38,147 bases of DNA from contig CANQCL010000016.1 of the NCBI GenBank assembly GCA_947589215.1, positions 1-38,147 on the forward strand, in the 5' to 3' direction. Origin of the DNA: an uncultured Clostridia bacterium (GTDB taxonomy: Bacteria; Bacillota; Clostridia; Oscillospirales; Ruminococcaceae). This document shows, piece after piece, positions 8,388-16,722 of this stretch. The notes below the pieces were generated by a model that was not told where the DNA came from, searched no databases, and saw only the letters and a list, made by a program, of their open reading frames with translations. How positions within the stretch are numbered: position 1 is the first letter of the stretch; each line of letters opens with the position of its first letter. Made by a program: the position numbers and the translations under genes.

Positions 8388-9263
8388 TTGCCACTTACAC
8401 CATCACCATTAAGGTACCCTGGCGGAAAAACAAAACTTTATAAATATGTAAAATCAATTATTGAGGTTAATAACTTAATTGGTGAAACATATATTGAGCC
8501 GTTTGCTGGTGGTTCGGGATTAGCGTTGAAATTATTGATTAACAATGATGTAAAAAGAATTGTTATCAATGATTTGGATCCTGCAATATATGCTTTTTGG
8601 TACTGTGTACTAAATAATCCTGAACAAATGTGCAACTTCGTTGATACCGTTCCATTAACGGTTGATGAATGGGACAAACAACATATTATATATGTAAATC
8701 AACAAGATTACACCCAATTAGAGTTAGCACAAGCGACATTGTTTTTGAATAGAACTAATGTATCTGGAGTTATCACTGGTGGAGTGATTGGCAAGCGAGA
8801 TCAGACTGGAAAATATAAAATTGATGCTCGATTTAATAGAACTAAACTCGCAAGAAAGATCAGGACAATATCAGCTTTGTCAAGTAAAATTGATTTGTAT
8901 AATTTAGATGCAGTAGATTTTTTGCAAAACGAACTTCGCCATTATTATAAAGCATTTATAAATTTTGATCCTCCATATGTAGTGAAAGGCGGTCAACTAT
9001 ATAAAAACGCTTTTACCGAAGAAGATCATATTCTACTCAGAGACCAAATCGCACAATGTAATAGAAAATGGATAGTAACATATGATATGTGTAATCTTGT
9101 AGCTAATCTTTATTCTAAATTTAGGGGTAGCACAGTCGATATTTATTATAGTGCGAACGGAGCAAAAAAAGCTAAAGAATATATTTTCTTTAGCAACAAT
9201 TTAACTTTACCAGATAATACAATTCTTTTAGAAAAAGAGGATAAATTTATTCTTCAAAAATAG
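8388..9263 (+). CDS. DNA adenine methylase (D12 class)
   Basis: A Dam/M.DpnII-family N6-adenine methyltransferase of 291 aa from TTG at 8388. Motifs in order: RYPGGKTKL (about residue 9, SAM site), EPFAGGSG (motif I, about 37), catalytic DPPY (194-197) and an intervening target-recognition region. An ATG lies in frame at 8370, but GGAGG (8376-8380) sits inside that extension, 7 nt before the TTG, so the TTG is preferred. It follows the ATPase by 21 nt in the same operon. Expected role: N6-methylation of host DNA so that the upstream nuclease system spares it, though solitary regulation is possible. Confidence 0.9.
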   Translation: MPLTPSPLRYPGGKTKLYKYVKSIIEVNNLIGETYIEPFAGGSGLALKLLINNDVKRIVINDLDPAIYAFWYCVLNNPEQMCNFVDTVPLTVDEWDKQHIIYVNQQDYTQLELAQATLFLNRTNVSGVITGGVIGKRDQTGKYKIDARFNRTKLARKIRTISALSSKIDLYNLDAVDFLQNELRHYYKAFINFDPPYVVKGGQLYKNAFTEEDHILLRDQIAQCNRKWIVTYDMCNLVANLYSKFRGSTVDIYYSANGAKKAKEYIFFSNNLTLPDNTILLEKEDKFILQK

Positions 9264-9271
9264 TTCATTTC

Positions 9272-9316
9272 CAAAACAACAGGCACGAGAAATTTACTTT
9301 TTTGCCTGTTGTTTTG
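9272..9316 (+). terminator. Hairpin ending the ParB/ATPase/Dam operon
   Basis: A perfect 14-bp stem (CAAAACAACAGGCA 9272-9285, TGCCTGTTGTTTTG 9303-9316) begins 8 bases after the dam stop. No long T run follows, so it may act as a terminator or 3' stabiliser. Confidence 0.6.
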
Positions 9317-9462
9317 AACATTTGATTTGAGTCTATGAGGATATTAAGCTTTGGATATTAGATTGTTTTGAAATCAAGCATGGTTATTAAGATATTTGTT
9401 TTCAGTAAGGAACGGACATTCTTGTGGTTCTCATACCAATATGAGCTCTTAATGAACTACTT

Positions 9463-9999
9463 CTATCGCAGATTACGGATATTGTTTATCCTCTGCATCC
9501 ACAGTATTGTGTTTTCAGCTTTGAGCTTTTACGTTACATTTTCTTTTTCGATGAGTTGTTTTATCAGCCGGAGAAAAAGATTTTCTGCTTCTTCATCAAC
9601 TCCTGCAAGATAACTGTTCAGCTTGCAAGAAGTTAGCAGATTGGCATAAAAAACACGCTTGTGTTGTTTGATATATCGCAGATGGTGTTGTCCCAAATGA
9701 CGACAGGCTTCTGTTCTTTTTTGGGGAGTGATAAACACTCTTTCGAGTAAATTGTCAATTCGCTTATTACTGAATACCTTGCGGAGCAATTTGTAATCCT
9801 TGTTTTCTGCACGATGATTTTCATTTTTGTGCGTTAATTTGTCATTGATTTTTGTCAACTTTTCATTTTCACAATATAGGTTTGCATTCGTAATATTCAG
9901 CCTATTGTAACTGTCTATTGTTTTGAAATATAGTACAAATAAGGTGTTAATTAATGACTTTAATCGAGCTTTCCAAAGCTCCGTTTCCGTTTGCTCCAA
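9463..9999 (-). pseudogene. Fused relaxase C-terminus and TnpV remnant
   Basis: The upstream part (about 9735-9999) is a coiled-coil relaxase tail (LLRKVFSNKRIDNLLERV is typical of MobV-type C-termini). It runs into a degraded TnpV: KKEQKPVVIWDN in one frame and QHHLRYIKQHKRVFYANLL in another. The intact copy at 32775-33152 shows these should be contiguous, so there is a frameshift near 9690. At 9529-9531 a TAA replaces the Glu codon of ENVTEKLK, and further stops follow. It is a relic of a Tn4451-like mobilization module, in the same orientation as the other two modules. Confidence 0.7.
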
Positions 10000-10058
10000 A
10001 TCCCTAGTATTTCTTTCTCGTACCTATTTATGTGTCGATAACTTCTTGCCATAACAAA

Positions 10059-10105
10059 ACCTTCTATGGTTGTTGTTTTAATTCTACCATAGAAGGTCGT
10101 TTTTT
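10059..10105 (+). terminator. Terminator-like hairpin
   Basis: A perfect 12-bp stem (ACCTTCTATGGT 10059-10070, ACCATAGAAGGT 10086-10097) with a 15-nt loop is followed by CG and a run of six T. No rightward gene ends nearby, so it may be left over from lost element DNA. Confidence 0.6.
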
Positions 10106-10283
10106 CTATTGTCCGTTTTTCACGGACTTGTTCAAGCCAGCAATGCCTTTTTATATTTTATTAATATAATTATACCTGCAAACCACAGGAAACGCACAAC
10201 ATATGCGTATTGCATTTTGCTATCAAATTTAAAATTCCTAAGCCAAAAATACTTTATTTATGTGTGGTTTCAGATTTTATAAT

Positions 10284-10296
10284 TTATTCCCACCCG
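10284..10296. other. att-like core b
   Basis: TTATTCCCACCCG differs by one base from cores d and g. It lies 33 bases beyond the stop of the adjacent integrase relic (minus strand), the same order as at 20.4 and 36.4 kb. Confidence 0.5.
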
Positions 10297-10328
10297 ACTT
10301 CCTGTAAATTAGTCTTAAACATATATGT

Positions 10329-10415
10329 TTAAAAGATTTTGCATAAAGTATCTACATTATTTGCATTATCGGTAATGTGTACTCTATCCGATTTTTTGTT
10401 ACCATTCTGTTGTCA
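10329..10415 (-). pseudogene. Integrase C-terminal relic 1
   Basis: Reading QQNGNKKSDRVHI then TDNANNVDTLCKIF-stop, it matches relic 2 (QQYGNKKSDSIFF, DNMDNVDTLC-stop) and relic 4. The Trp codon that starts the motif elsewhere is TGA here. I infer the C-terminal tail of a tyrosine recombinase from its place beside an att-like core; no catalytic residues remain. Confidence 0.5.
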
Positions 10416-10597
10416 AGGACAACTTTCTTAAACCACATAAACTGTCTCTTGCGAAATTTTTTCAGCCGTTTATTAAAAAATTATCATCCCCATATTTTTT
10501 CTTGCCGCCAAAGTTGCTGAACATTCTTCTTCATTATAATTTACTCTGATTGGTTTCTCGAATTTTTTGCTTTCAATATTGCATTTATTGAATATTA

Positions 10598-12448
10598 TTA
10601 TAAATTACGCCATAACTTAATTGTCTTCCACGTATTGCCATCATCGGTTGTTCCTATTGCAAAATTCAAACACGCTTCATCAATTGGACGTTTTATCATT
10701 ACATTATAATCACCGCTACCATCTTTGCTATGTTGCATTTCATATGTTCGTCTATAATGTTTTGAAAGATTTGATAAATATTTATATCCTTCAAGGCAGG
10801 TGTCTCTATCTTTAAATAACGCATCTAATGACGATCGTAAATTTTCAGGTGTTTTCTCCCCAATAAGCGTCCCTAAGAATCCTATCATATAGTATGGGAT
10901 AGGTGTTCGTTTATCAATGCTTATTTTCTTCTGCTCATATTCAGCTTTTTTATAAAGATAATAAAGCTTTATCATATTGTCATAAGTCAAATATAAATGA
11001 ATATTTGAGCAATACTCATCGAAAAGTTCTTTACCTTGAGCTAAAACCAAATTTTTCTTGGTAAATGCCACATACCCTGTTTTTATCAGTGCTAAAAATA
11101 CCTGTAAAAGCTTTTCCAAAGATAAACATATATCTTTATAATTTTTTATTTCATAATCCATGCATTCTATAAATCCATTTGCTTTTTGTATAAGGTTAGT
11201 TTTACCAACTTGTGACAATATTTCTTTGAATTTGTTGTTGTCACTTGGCTTTACAAACAATACAAATCCTCGTTTCAAAAACTCTTCTTGCATTCTATAA
11301 AAAACATCCATATTTGATGTAAAAGCCTTGTCCGATATGGCATTTTGTTTATTAGTATATTTAACTACATTATTATAAAATTTCTTATTGTCCATATCAT
11401 CTGGATTATCTATAACTAAAGTTTTCAGCATTACATAGACATTCTTAAATTCCTCTTCGACATTTTCCCCAGTGTTCTCTAATACTTTTTTTATAGAACT
11501 TACCGTTTGACAGCCATTGACTATTTGAGGGTTTACTAATGGAAGTATTCTCAATTTTCTATATGTGTCTTGGTATGAAGACTGAATTTTTTGACATATT
11601 ACAGTTATACCATTATTATAATACACAAAGTTTTTTCTTTCAGTTTCAGAACGAAGCGTTTCAACTATTCCATTGTTAACAGAATTTTTTCCGAGATACT
11701 CTCTTATATTCTTTTCAAAAATCGGGTATTTTTTCTTCTCTGCTGCTAACAACATCTTATATATTTCATAAACCGGTGTAATTATGTAATATGCTTCATA
11801 TAGTCCTTCGATTTCATATTCTTCTCTTAATGAAGCAAATGTTCCTTTATTAACTGTGCCTAATGGGTATGTAAACTGTATATCCGGTCTATAATTTCTT
11901 CCATAATACAATTCATATAATGATGAAAGATCAAAATAAGAAGAATTGACTAAACAAGATATGCCATGTTCTTCATTATTAAAGTCCTTTATCAAATTTT
12001 CTATATCTCCACTCTTATTATTGGTTGTAGCAAAAAAATGAAAAAATATTTTATAATCAGAATCATTTTTAATTTTATTAAATATATTCTGCAAATTTTC
12101 ACTTTTTTTATAGTTATTACTCTTTAAAAGGGTTATAGGAGTTTGCAGAAAATCTGAAACGTTATTTCTCGTAACCATCATATCATCTTGATAGTACTTG
12201 TTTTGTATTATATATAGTTCTTTATTTTCTTCAAAATGGACGTAACAATCTATTCCTTTATCACTGTATTCAGTAATATACTCTGGAATAATTTCTTCAT
12301 CTAAGCTGTATATTCTACTTAATACCCAATAATTAAACGCATAAGCGTCATTGTTAAGATTGGAATCCGCATATCCCCATTGATCTCTTATTATATTTAT
12401 ATCTTCTTGTATTTGTTCTTTAAATAATGCCAATTCTTGATTCATCAT
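10598..12448 (-). CDS. AIPR family abortive-infection protein
   Basis: 616 aa of the AIPR (abortive infection phage resistance) family. The N-terminal part (about 1-130) resembles a restriction-nuclease-like fold: KGIDCYVHFEENKELYIIQNKYY carries the D-x(n)-E-x-Q/K type core. The AIPR domain follows, with VYYNNGITVI (about 275-284) and PQIVNGCQTV (about 304), both family signatures, then KYTNKQNAISDKAF. AGGAGG precedes two adjacent ATGs (12448, 12445). The stop of a 52-aa ORF overlaps this SD, so translation is coupled. A sigma-A-like promoter lies upstream. Members cause abortive infection or accompany DNA-modification loci. It is intact. Confidence 0.85.
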   Translation of the reverse strand: MMNQELALFKEQIQEDINIIRDQWGYADSNLNNDAYAFNYWVLSRIYSLDEEIIPEYITEYSDKGIDCYVHFEENKELYIIQNKYYQDDMMVTRNNVSDFLQTPITLLKSNNYKKSENLQNIFNKIKNDSDYKIFFHFFATTNNKSGDIENLIKDFNNEEHGISCLVNSSYFDLSSLYELYYGRNYRPDIQFTYPLGTVNKGTFASLREEYEIEGLYEAYYIITPVYEIYKMLLAAEKKKYPIFEKNIREYLGKNSVNNGIVETLRSETERKNFVYYNNGITVICQKIQSSYQDTYRKLRILPLVNPQIVNGCQTVSSIKKVLENTGENVEEEFKNVYVMLKTLVIDNPDDMDNKKFYNNVVKYTNKQNAISDKAFTSNMDVFYRMQEEFLKRGFVLFVKPSDNNKFKEILSQVGKTNLIQKANGFIECMDYEIKNYKDICLSLEKLLQVFLALIKTGYVAFTKKNLVLAQGKELFDEYCSNIHLYLTYDNMIKLYYLYKKAEYEQKKISIDKRTPIPYYMIGFLGTLIGEKTPENLRSSLDALFKDRDTCLEGYKYLSNLSKHYRRTYEMQHSKDGSGDYNVMIKRPIDEACLNFAIGTTDDGNTWKTIKLWRNL

Positions 12449-12457
12449 CTTTTCCTC

Positions 12458-12616
12458 CTATTTCAACTCAAAAAATCTAATATTTTTATTATTCTTTATT
12501 CGTTTCACAAACTCGTCGAAGTTTTTTTGTCTATAAACATATCTGTTTTTTTCAGTAGGTAATGCATATTTTATTCCTAATCTTTTTATTATTTTACGTT
12601 CTAAAATTTTTAGCAT
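12458..12616 (-). CDS. Small basic protein coupled to AIPR gene, 52 aa
   Basis: The frame MLKILERKIIKRLGIKYALP... ends FFELK-TAG. The TAG (12458-12460) overlaps the AGGAGG that serves the AIPR gene, leaving a 9-nt gap. The peptide is strongly basic (many Lys and Arg), with no membrane segment and no recognised domain. An in-frame TGA three codons upstream fixes the start region; the ATG has only a weak SD. It lies between a promoter-like TTGAAA-17-TATCAT and the AIPR gene. It may be an antitoxin- or sensor-like partner, a leader controlling AIPR translation, or a gene remnant. Confidence 0.5.
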   Translation of the reverse strand: MLKILERKIIKRLGIKYALPTEKNRYVYRQKNFDEFVKRIKNNKNIRFFELK

Positions 12617-12665
12617 TAAAATGTATCACGCATATTTTGACCCGCTTACCTACTAGACACAATAT

Positions 12666-12694
12666 ATGATACTATAATTTAATCAATATTTCAA
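12666..12694 (-). promoter_or_regulatory. Promoter of the small ORF-AIPR operon
   Basis: On the minus strand TTGAAA (12689-12694) is followed after exactly 17 bases by TATCAT (12666-12671), each one mismatch from consensus. It lies 50 bases upstream of the 52-aa ORF. Confidence 0.6.
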
Positions 12695-12817
12695 GCGGTT
12701 TGATATAATTCATCCAATGACTATAAAATGCATATATGTGGAATGATAAATATTACCAACATCAGTAAAACCAAGGACTTTAGAAATAAAAATCGACAAA
12801 GTAATGATAGTATATTT

Positions 12818-12990
12818 CTACCCTTCAATATGGGGGGTTCTATTGTTCCACATCTTAAATATGTATTTGAAAGCCCCAAAATCATACACGCCGTTTCCTT
12901 GTTGCAACTTGCCTTGCTGATACAACATTGCCGTGAGCAATATTGAGAGCGGTTCGGATTTCTTGCACCACAGAGGATTTCAGAAAAAGA
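12818..12990 (-). pseudogene. MBL-fold hydrolase C-terminal remnant
   Basis: Minus-strand frames read VVQEIRTAL, then after a shift LYQQGKLQQGNGVYDFGAFK. This matches the C-terminus of the intact MBL-fold hydrolase at 37307-38068 (DEIVNAFQSLYQKGK, RQGNGVFDFGEFK). Only about 55 codons remain and they are frameshifted. It shows that a second island of the type at the right end once lay here. Confidence 0.65.
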
Positions 12991-13041
12991 AACCATACTA
13001 TTCATGTTCTGGAACCACCTCGATTCATTAAGAAAACAGCA

Positions 13042-14124
13042 TTACAGGAAGAAACTAATTATGGCGGCAATAAGACCTAATGCACCTACGATTGCGGAAA
13101 CAACAGATGCCTCGTGAGTAAATCTACTATCAATTGCTGTACGCAATTCAGACTCATTATTGATGTGGTTAGTGTCAAGTGCTTTGATTGTTTCACTTAA
13201 CTGATTGCAAGTATCCTCAAGAGCAGCCACTTTATCTTCAAGAGCCTTAATTTGCTCGTCGTGTTCCGTATTTTTCAACGCTTGACGAGCAAGTTCTTCG
13301 TCTTGGGACTTGTCCTTCTGATCGCCGGCATCAAGACGCTTATCGTGTTCGCTATCTTTTTCAGCCTGACGTTTAATTTCAGCATCCTGTTCGATATCTT
13401 TCTTATCGCCGGCATCAAGGCGAAGATCATGTTTGGTATCTTTTGACGCCTGACGCTTTAATTCAGCATCCTGTGCATCATCTCTTTTTCCTAATTCCTC
13501 ACTTTTTTCTGTATTCTGTTTTATCCGTTCATCCTGCTTGCCCTCATAAGCAATTCGTTCCTCTATTTTCTGAATGTTTATCTTATTCTGATCCTCAAGA
13601 CTACCGATGCGAGTATCATGCCCCTTGACTCTTGTAGTAAGATCCTGCTGCCTTTTCATAATATCTACTTGGGCATTTAACTGTTGGATAACACTAGCAA
13701 TTTCCTGGCGAGCAAGATCATCCAACTGCTCCTCGGATGCTCCTTTTAGCTTAAGTTCCAACTCTCTTACTACACAGCGGTTTGCAGCAATATTTCTCAC
13801 ACCAAGACCAAGCAAAAACTTTGACATTTCGGTAAGTTTCTGCTGATATTCAAATGATATCTCTTGTGCTTCGGCTGCGGCAACTTGTGCATCTGCAAGA
13901 TCAACTGCGGCATCTTGAAGAGATTCAATTGCTTCTTTCTTTTGTAAGAAACCAGCTCCTTTTTTTGCAGCAGACTCAGCAGACTGCAAGGCAGTATCGG
14001 CCTTTTGAGTTGCTTGTTCAACATTTTGTTTTACTTTACTCAATGCCTCAAACTGATCGTTAATTATTTCCGGAAGCTGGTTTTCATCAACATTTGCATA
14101 TTTGGCAAGTTCGTATCTTTCCAT
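13042..14124 (-). CDS. Coiled-coil protein with C-terminal membrane anchor
   Basis: About 360 aa from ATG at 14124 (GGAGG 5 nt upstream; a TTG 12 bases earlier is also in frame). Most of it is predicted coiled coil rich in Ala, Gln, Lys, Glu and Asp. Residues about 215-300 hold three 28-residue repeats (four heptads each) starting QDAELKRQ, QDAEIKRQ and QDEELARQ, with KRLDAGD-type joints. The last 22 residues form one hydrophobic helix (VSAIVGALGLIAAIISFFL), so it is a tail-anchored membrane rod. It is the final gene of a four-gene operon, coupled to the 177-aa gene. I do not recognise the family. A spacer, scaffold or membrane-tethered effector role is inference. Confidence 0.8.
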   Translation of the reverse strand: MERYELAKYANVDENQLPEIINDQFEALSKVKQNVEQATQKADTALQSAESAAKKGAGFLQKKEAIESLQDAAVDLADAQVAAAEAQEISFEYQQKLTEMSKFLLGLGVRNIAANRCVVRELELKLKGASEEQLDDLARQEIASVIQQLNAQVDIMKRQQDLTTRVKGHDTRIGSLEDQNKINIQKIEERIAYEGKQDERIKQNTEKSEELGKRDDAQDAELKRQASKDTKHDLRLDAGDKKDIEQDAEIKRQAEKDSEHDKRLDAGDQKDKSQDEELARQALKNTEHDEQIKALEDKVAALEDTCNQLSETIKALDTNHINNESELRTAIDSRFTHEASVVSAIVGALGLIAAIISFFL

Positions 14125-14136
14125 TTTTTCCTCCAA

Positions 14137-14670
14137 TTATATCATTAAATATAACAGATAAGTGGCGTAATCATACTGTTGCTGCAGCATATCCTTCAGG
14201 AACTTATTCTTTCCAAAAAAACCTTTAGGAGATAACACTGAAAAATTACCCGGCAGCCAGTTTACACCAAGCGAATTCAATCTATTAACATACTCTTTTT
14301 CGAGTTCACAATACTCTTTTCGTTTTTTATTTGCTCTTACGACAAATCCGTTATAATCAGCTTTCTCAAGACTTTCTGAATTGGAAAAAATCGCATATTT
14401 GTTTTCATCTTTATAGATTTGAATTCCATCCTCATTAAAGACAACACTTTTAGCGGATGATAAGAGCGAATCATTATTTACAAAAATGCAAATACTATTT
14501 TTCGATGCCCCCACGCTTTTAAAAGATCCAACAGTGTATATCTCTGCCGACATGTCTTCACCGCGTTTGCTCATGAACTTTTCATCATCGTTTTTGAATT
14601 GGAACAAGTGCAACAGTCCTAATCCGTGTGATATTTCTTTTCCATCACAAACGATAGCTAATTTGCTCAT
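14137..14670 (-). CDS. Uncharacterised protein, 177 aa
   Basis: Opens MSKLAIVCDGKEISHGLGLL and has AAGGGAGG 8 nt before the ATG. It appears soluble and mixed alpha/beta, with IYTVGSFKSVGASKNSICIFV and IQIYKDENKYAIFSN in strand-like segments. A C-terminal helical part includes LPGNFSVLSPKGFFGKNKFL. No family is recognised and no catalytic motif is obvious. It lies between the 556-aa and the tail-anchored coiled-coil genes, with 26 nt and 12 nt gaps, so the three are probably co-translated and may form one complex. Confidence 0.75.
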   Translation of the reverse strand: MSKLAIVCDGKEISHGLGLLHLFQFKNDDEKFMSKRGEDMSAEIYTVGSFKSVGASKNSICIFVNNDSLLSSAKSVVFNEDGIQIYKDENKYAIFSNSESLEKADYNGFVVRANKKRKEYCELEKEYVNRLNSLGVNWLPGNFSVLSPKGFFGKNKFLKDMLQQQYDYATYLLYLMI

Positions 14671-14696
14671 TGTACATTCCTCCCTTCAAAAGGCAC

Positions 14697-16367
14697 TTAC
14701 CACTCTAACAAATCAAGAAGTTCTTTACTTAAACCGGGATTCTTTTCTTCCATTTTAGGAATATAGGCTCCTATATTATCAAGAGAAGTTCTAATATCTG
14801 CAAGTGCTTCAGAAACCTCTTCTCCAGCTCTTTGCATTATTCCATACGCTTCCTGAATAGATTTACCGGTATTATCCGCAGCAATCCACATACCTGCCTG
14901 TTTATAATAGATTTTCGCATCCAGAAGCTTAAGTTCTTCACTAATCAGCTTAATTTTAACGTTTCTTTTATGCTCCTTTGCAACACCCATTCCTACATCT
15001 ACGCCAATGGCTATGGCACATCTGCCAACACCAACAAAGTTAACTCGAAGGATCATATTAGAGAAGAATGTTGCGGCATCAACAGATTTTGTCGCTGCGT
15101 GTGCAGCCGCATCAGCCATATCAATGGCGGTAAATGTTGATGTGGAAATTGTCATCATTCGGGCAATGGTTCTATTGTTAAAAGGAATAACCTTTTTCCA
15201 TTCAATATCAAAGACATTATTTTTCTCCTTGAGTTCCCAAATGAATCTACGAACGAAATAAACCCCTCTTACAAGGATTTCATTGATGACAACAGGAATA
15301 ACCTGGCGTTTTAATTCATGCCCAATTGCCATCTCGGTGGTCCTATCAAGCTTACTCTGTACGCCTTCAAACAGCTTATTGAAAATACCGAGATCTATGC
15401 CTTTGTCGGTACCAATCCCATGCTGATATGCCTCCCTCAACTTTTTTAGGAAATCCTCATTTCTAAAGCATGGTATTTCTGCAAGTTCCGTGATAATTGA
15501 TAAAAAAGATCCTGGAAGTCCATCCGAAGTAGCGATATCACTCATCAGATGGCCTTTTCTGTTCGCGATGGTTTTTGCACAAGTAATGAACCAGTTAATC
15601 ACTCCGGTAAACAGTTTTGTCACGGGGTTATTTCCTACAAAATTTCCATACTCATTTATGGTAACAGGAATTTTAACATCTTCACCGAGACGATTGACAT
15701 ACAATGTGTGACCTGTGAACTGGACGATTACGCAACAAATCAATCCCACAATTGTTGGATGATGGCACAAATCGTCAATTCGATGCGTATTTGCACCTAT
15801 GCCAAACTGTCCCTCTCTATATGAGCCATCACCGGGAAGATGAAACTGATATTCCAAAAACTCTATTGCTGTTTCCAATCTGTCTGGGTCTTTAGGCGTA
15901 TGTCTTGGGTTTACTGCTTTGGGAGGACTTTTCTTGAGATTTTCAAGGGTTGTATTACAGTAAGGAATATAGTTTGGTTGTTTTTTTGCAAAATTTATTA
16001 CCTTCTGGTTTACTTCCTTATATGTTTCTTTCTTTGCTTCTGCAAAATTCCACTCCCCGACAACAAAGATATCAATCATTCCGGTTATCACACCACTAAT
16101 TACCGCCGTAGCATAATCCAAACCATCGGCATGGCAAGTTAACCTGTCGATATTCTCATTCAGCTTTCTGATTTTTTCCTGCAATACTGATAACTGTTCA
16201 TCAATTTCGGCCATGCCGGCAATTATCCTTTTTTCACGTTCATCCTGAACATATGTAATATCAACAACGGGTTGAACATCAAATTCGACATCCAGACCAT
16301 CAACTGTATTTTTTAAACTGATAAGTGATTCCATGTTCTCTTTTTTGATTTCCAATGTTTTTTTCAT
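14697..16367 (-). CDS. Uncharacterised 556-aa protein of an HTH-linked operon
   Basis: 556 aa. Residues about 45-80 form a coiled coil, followed by a hydrophobic segment (ATAVISGVITGMIDIFVVGEW, about 85-105) that could insert in a membrane. The central region has striking conserved-looking motifs: YQFHLPGDG, GIGANTHRIDDLCHHPTIVG, VINWFITCAKTIANRKGHL, then SDIATSDGLPGSFLSIITEL. Two more hydrophobic stretches lie around AATFFSNMILRVNFVGVGRC and AIAIGVDVGMGVA. I recognise no characterised domain; similar HHPT/GLPG hypothetical proteins seem to exist in gut bacteria, from memory only. It follows an HTH gene by 12 nt. A membrane-acting effector is possible but unproven. Confidence 0.8.
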   Translation of the reverse strand: MKKTLEIKKENMESLISLKNTVDGLDVEFDVQPVVDITYVQDEREKRIIAGMAEIDEQLSVLQEKIRKLNENIDRLTCHADGLDYATAVISGVITGMIDIFVVGEWNFAEAKKETYKEVNQKVINFAKKQPNYIPYCNTTLENLKKSPPKAVNPRHTPKDPDRLETAIEFLEYQFHLPGDGSYREGQFGIGANTHRIDDLCHHPTIVGLICCVIVQFTGHTLYVNRLGEDVKIPVTINEYGNFVGNNPVTKLFTGVINWFITCAKTIANRKGHLMSDIATSDGLPGSFLSIITELAEIPCFRNEDFLKKLREAYQHGIGTDKGIDLGIFNKLFEGVQSKLDRTTEMAIGHELKRQVIPVVINEILVRGVYFVRRFIWELKEKNNVFDIEWKKVIPFNNRTIARMMTISTSTFTAIDMADAAAHAATKSVDAATFFSNMILRVNFVGVGRCAIAIGVDVGMGVAKEHKRNVKIKLISEELKLLDAKIYYKQAGMWIAADNTGKSIQEAYGIMQRAGEEVSEALADIRTSLDNIGAYIPKMEEKNPGLSKELLDLLEW

Positions 16368-16379
16368 AACAAAATTTCC

Positions 16380-16598
16380 TCATCTTTCATGACGATTATT
16401 CGGAATAAATTCCATAATATCGTCAAATTTTACGTTTAGTGCGACACAAATTGCACCAATTGTATCAGTGGTAATAACTTTGTCATTTGCAAGTTTATAC
16501 ATTTGATAATGTGTGATACCTGCGGCTTTTTCCAAATCCTTTTTCTTCTTATTTCTATCCAAAAGAATATGCCACAATTTTTTATAACTGACAGCCAT
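16380..16598 (-). CDS. Small Cro/C1-type HTH regulator
   Basis: A 72-aa single-domain HTH (HTH_26/YozG-like): YKKLWHILLDRNKKKKDLEK, then AGITHYQMYKLANDKVITTD as helix-turn-helix and recognition helix, and DTIGAICVALNVKFDDIMEF as the closing helices. It is first in the leftward operon of 556-, 177- and 364-aa genes. Its promoter carries a perfect 12-bp palindrome between the -35 and -10 boxes, a natural autorepression site. The likely role is keeping the operon silent until needed. Confidence 0.85.
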   Translation of the reverse strand: MAVSYKKLWHILLDRNKKKKDLEKAAGITHYQMYKLANDKVITTDTIGAICVALNVKFDDIMEFIPNNRHER

Positions 16599-16648
16599 AG
16601 CGAATCTCTTTTATAGTTTGTTTTTGATGAATATAATCATACAAATAT

Positions 16649-16677
16649 ATTATATCATATTTCGATCGAAAAAACAA
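16649..16677 (-). promoter_or_regulatory. Promoter with palindromic operator in the spacer
   Basis: On the minus strand TTGTTT (16672-16677) and TATAAT (16649-16654) are 17 bases apart. The spacer contains the perfect 12-bp palindrome TTTCGATCGAAA (16660-16671), touching the -35 box. A bound dimer would block RNA polymerase, so this is the predicted operator of the adjacent HTH gene. Confidence 0.65.
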
Positions 16678-16706
16678 TAGTTTGATAAAAAATCAAACTA
16701 TTTTTT
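16676..16706. terminator. Bidirectional terminator-like hairpin
   Basis: A perfect 11-bp stem (AATAGTTTGAT 16676-16686, ATCAAACTATT 16692-16702) has an A5 loop, with T runs on the right and, read leftward, on the left. It separates the IS remnant from the HTH operon promoter and may insulate it. Confidence 0.65.
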
Positions 16707-16722
16707 GTTCAAGATGTCAATA

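Larger units (their letters stand above)
10000..10597. other. Island junction: hairpins, att core b, integrase relic
   Basis: No intact gene. In order it holds a terminator-like hairpin (10059-10105), TGCTATCA-type repeats near 10217, att-like core b (10284-10296) and an integrase C-terminal relic (10329-10415). On the minus strand just after the AIPR stop, a start-less frame reads KPIRVNYNEEECSATLAARK, perhaps another gene tail. Confidence 0.5.

Noticed and set aside
12721..13005. Cys-rich 94-aa minus-strand frame and 72-aa plus-strand frame
   Set aside because: The stretch is the frameshifted remnant of an MBL-hydrolase C-terminus; these frames are out-of-register readings.
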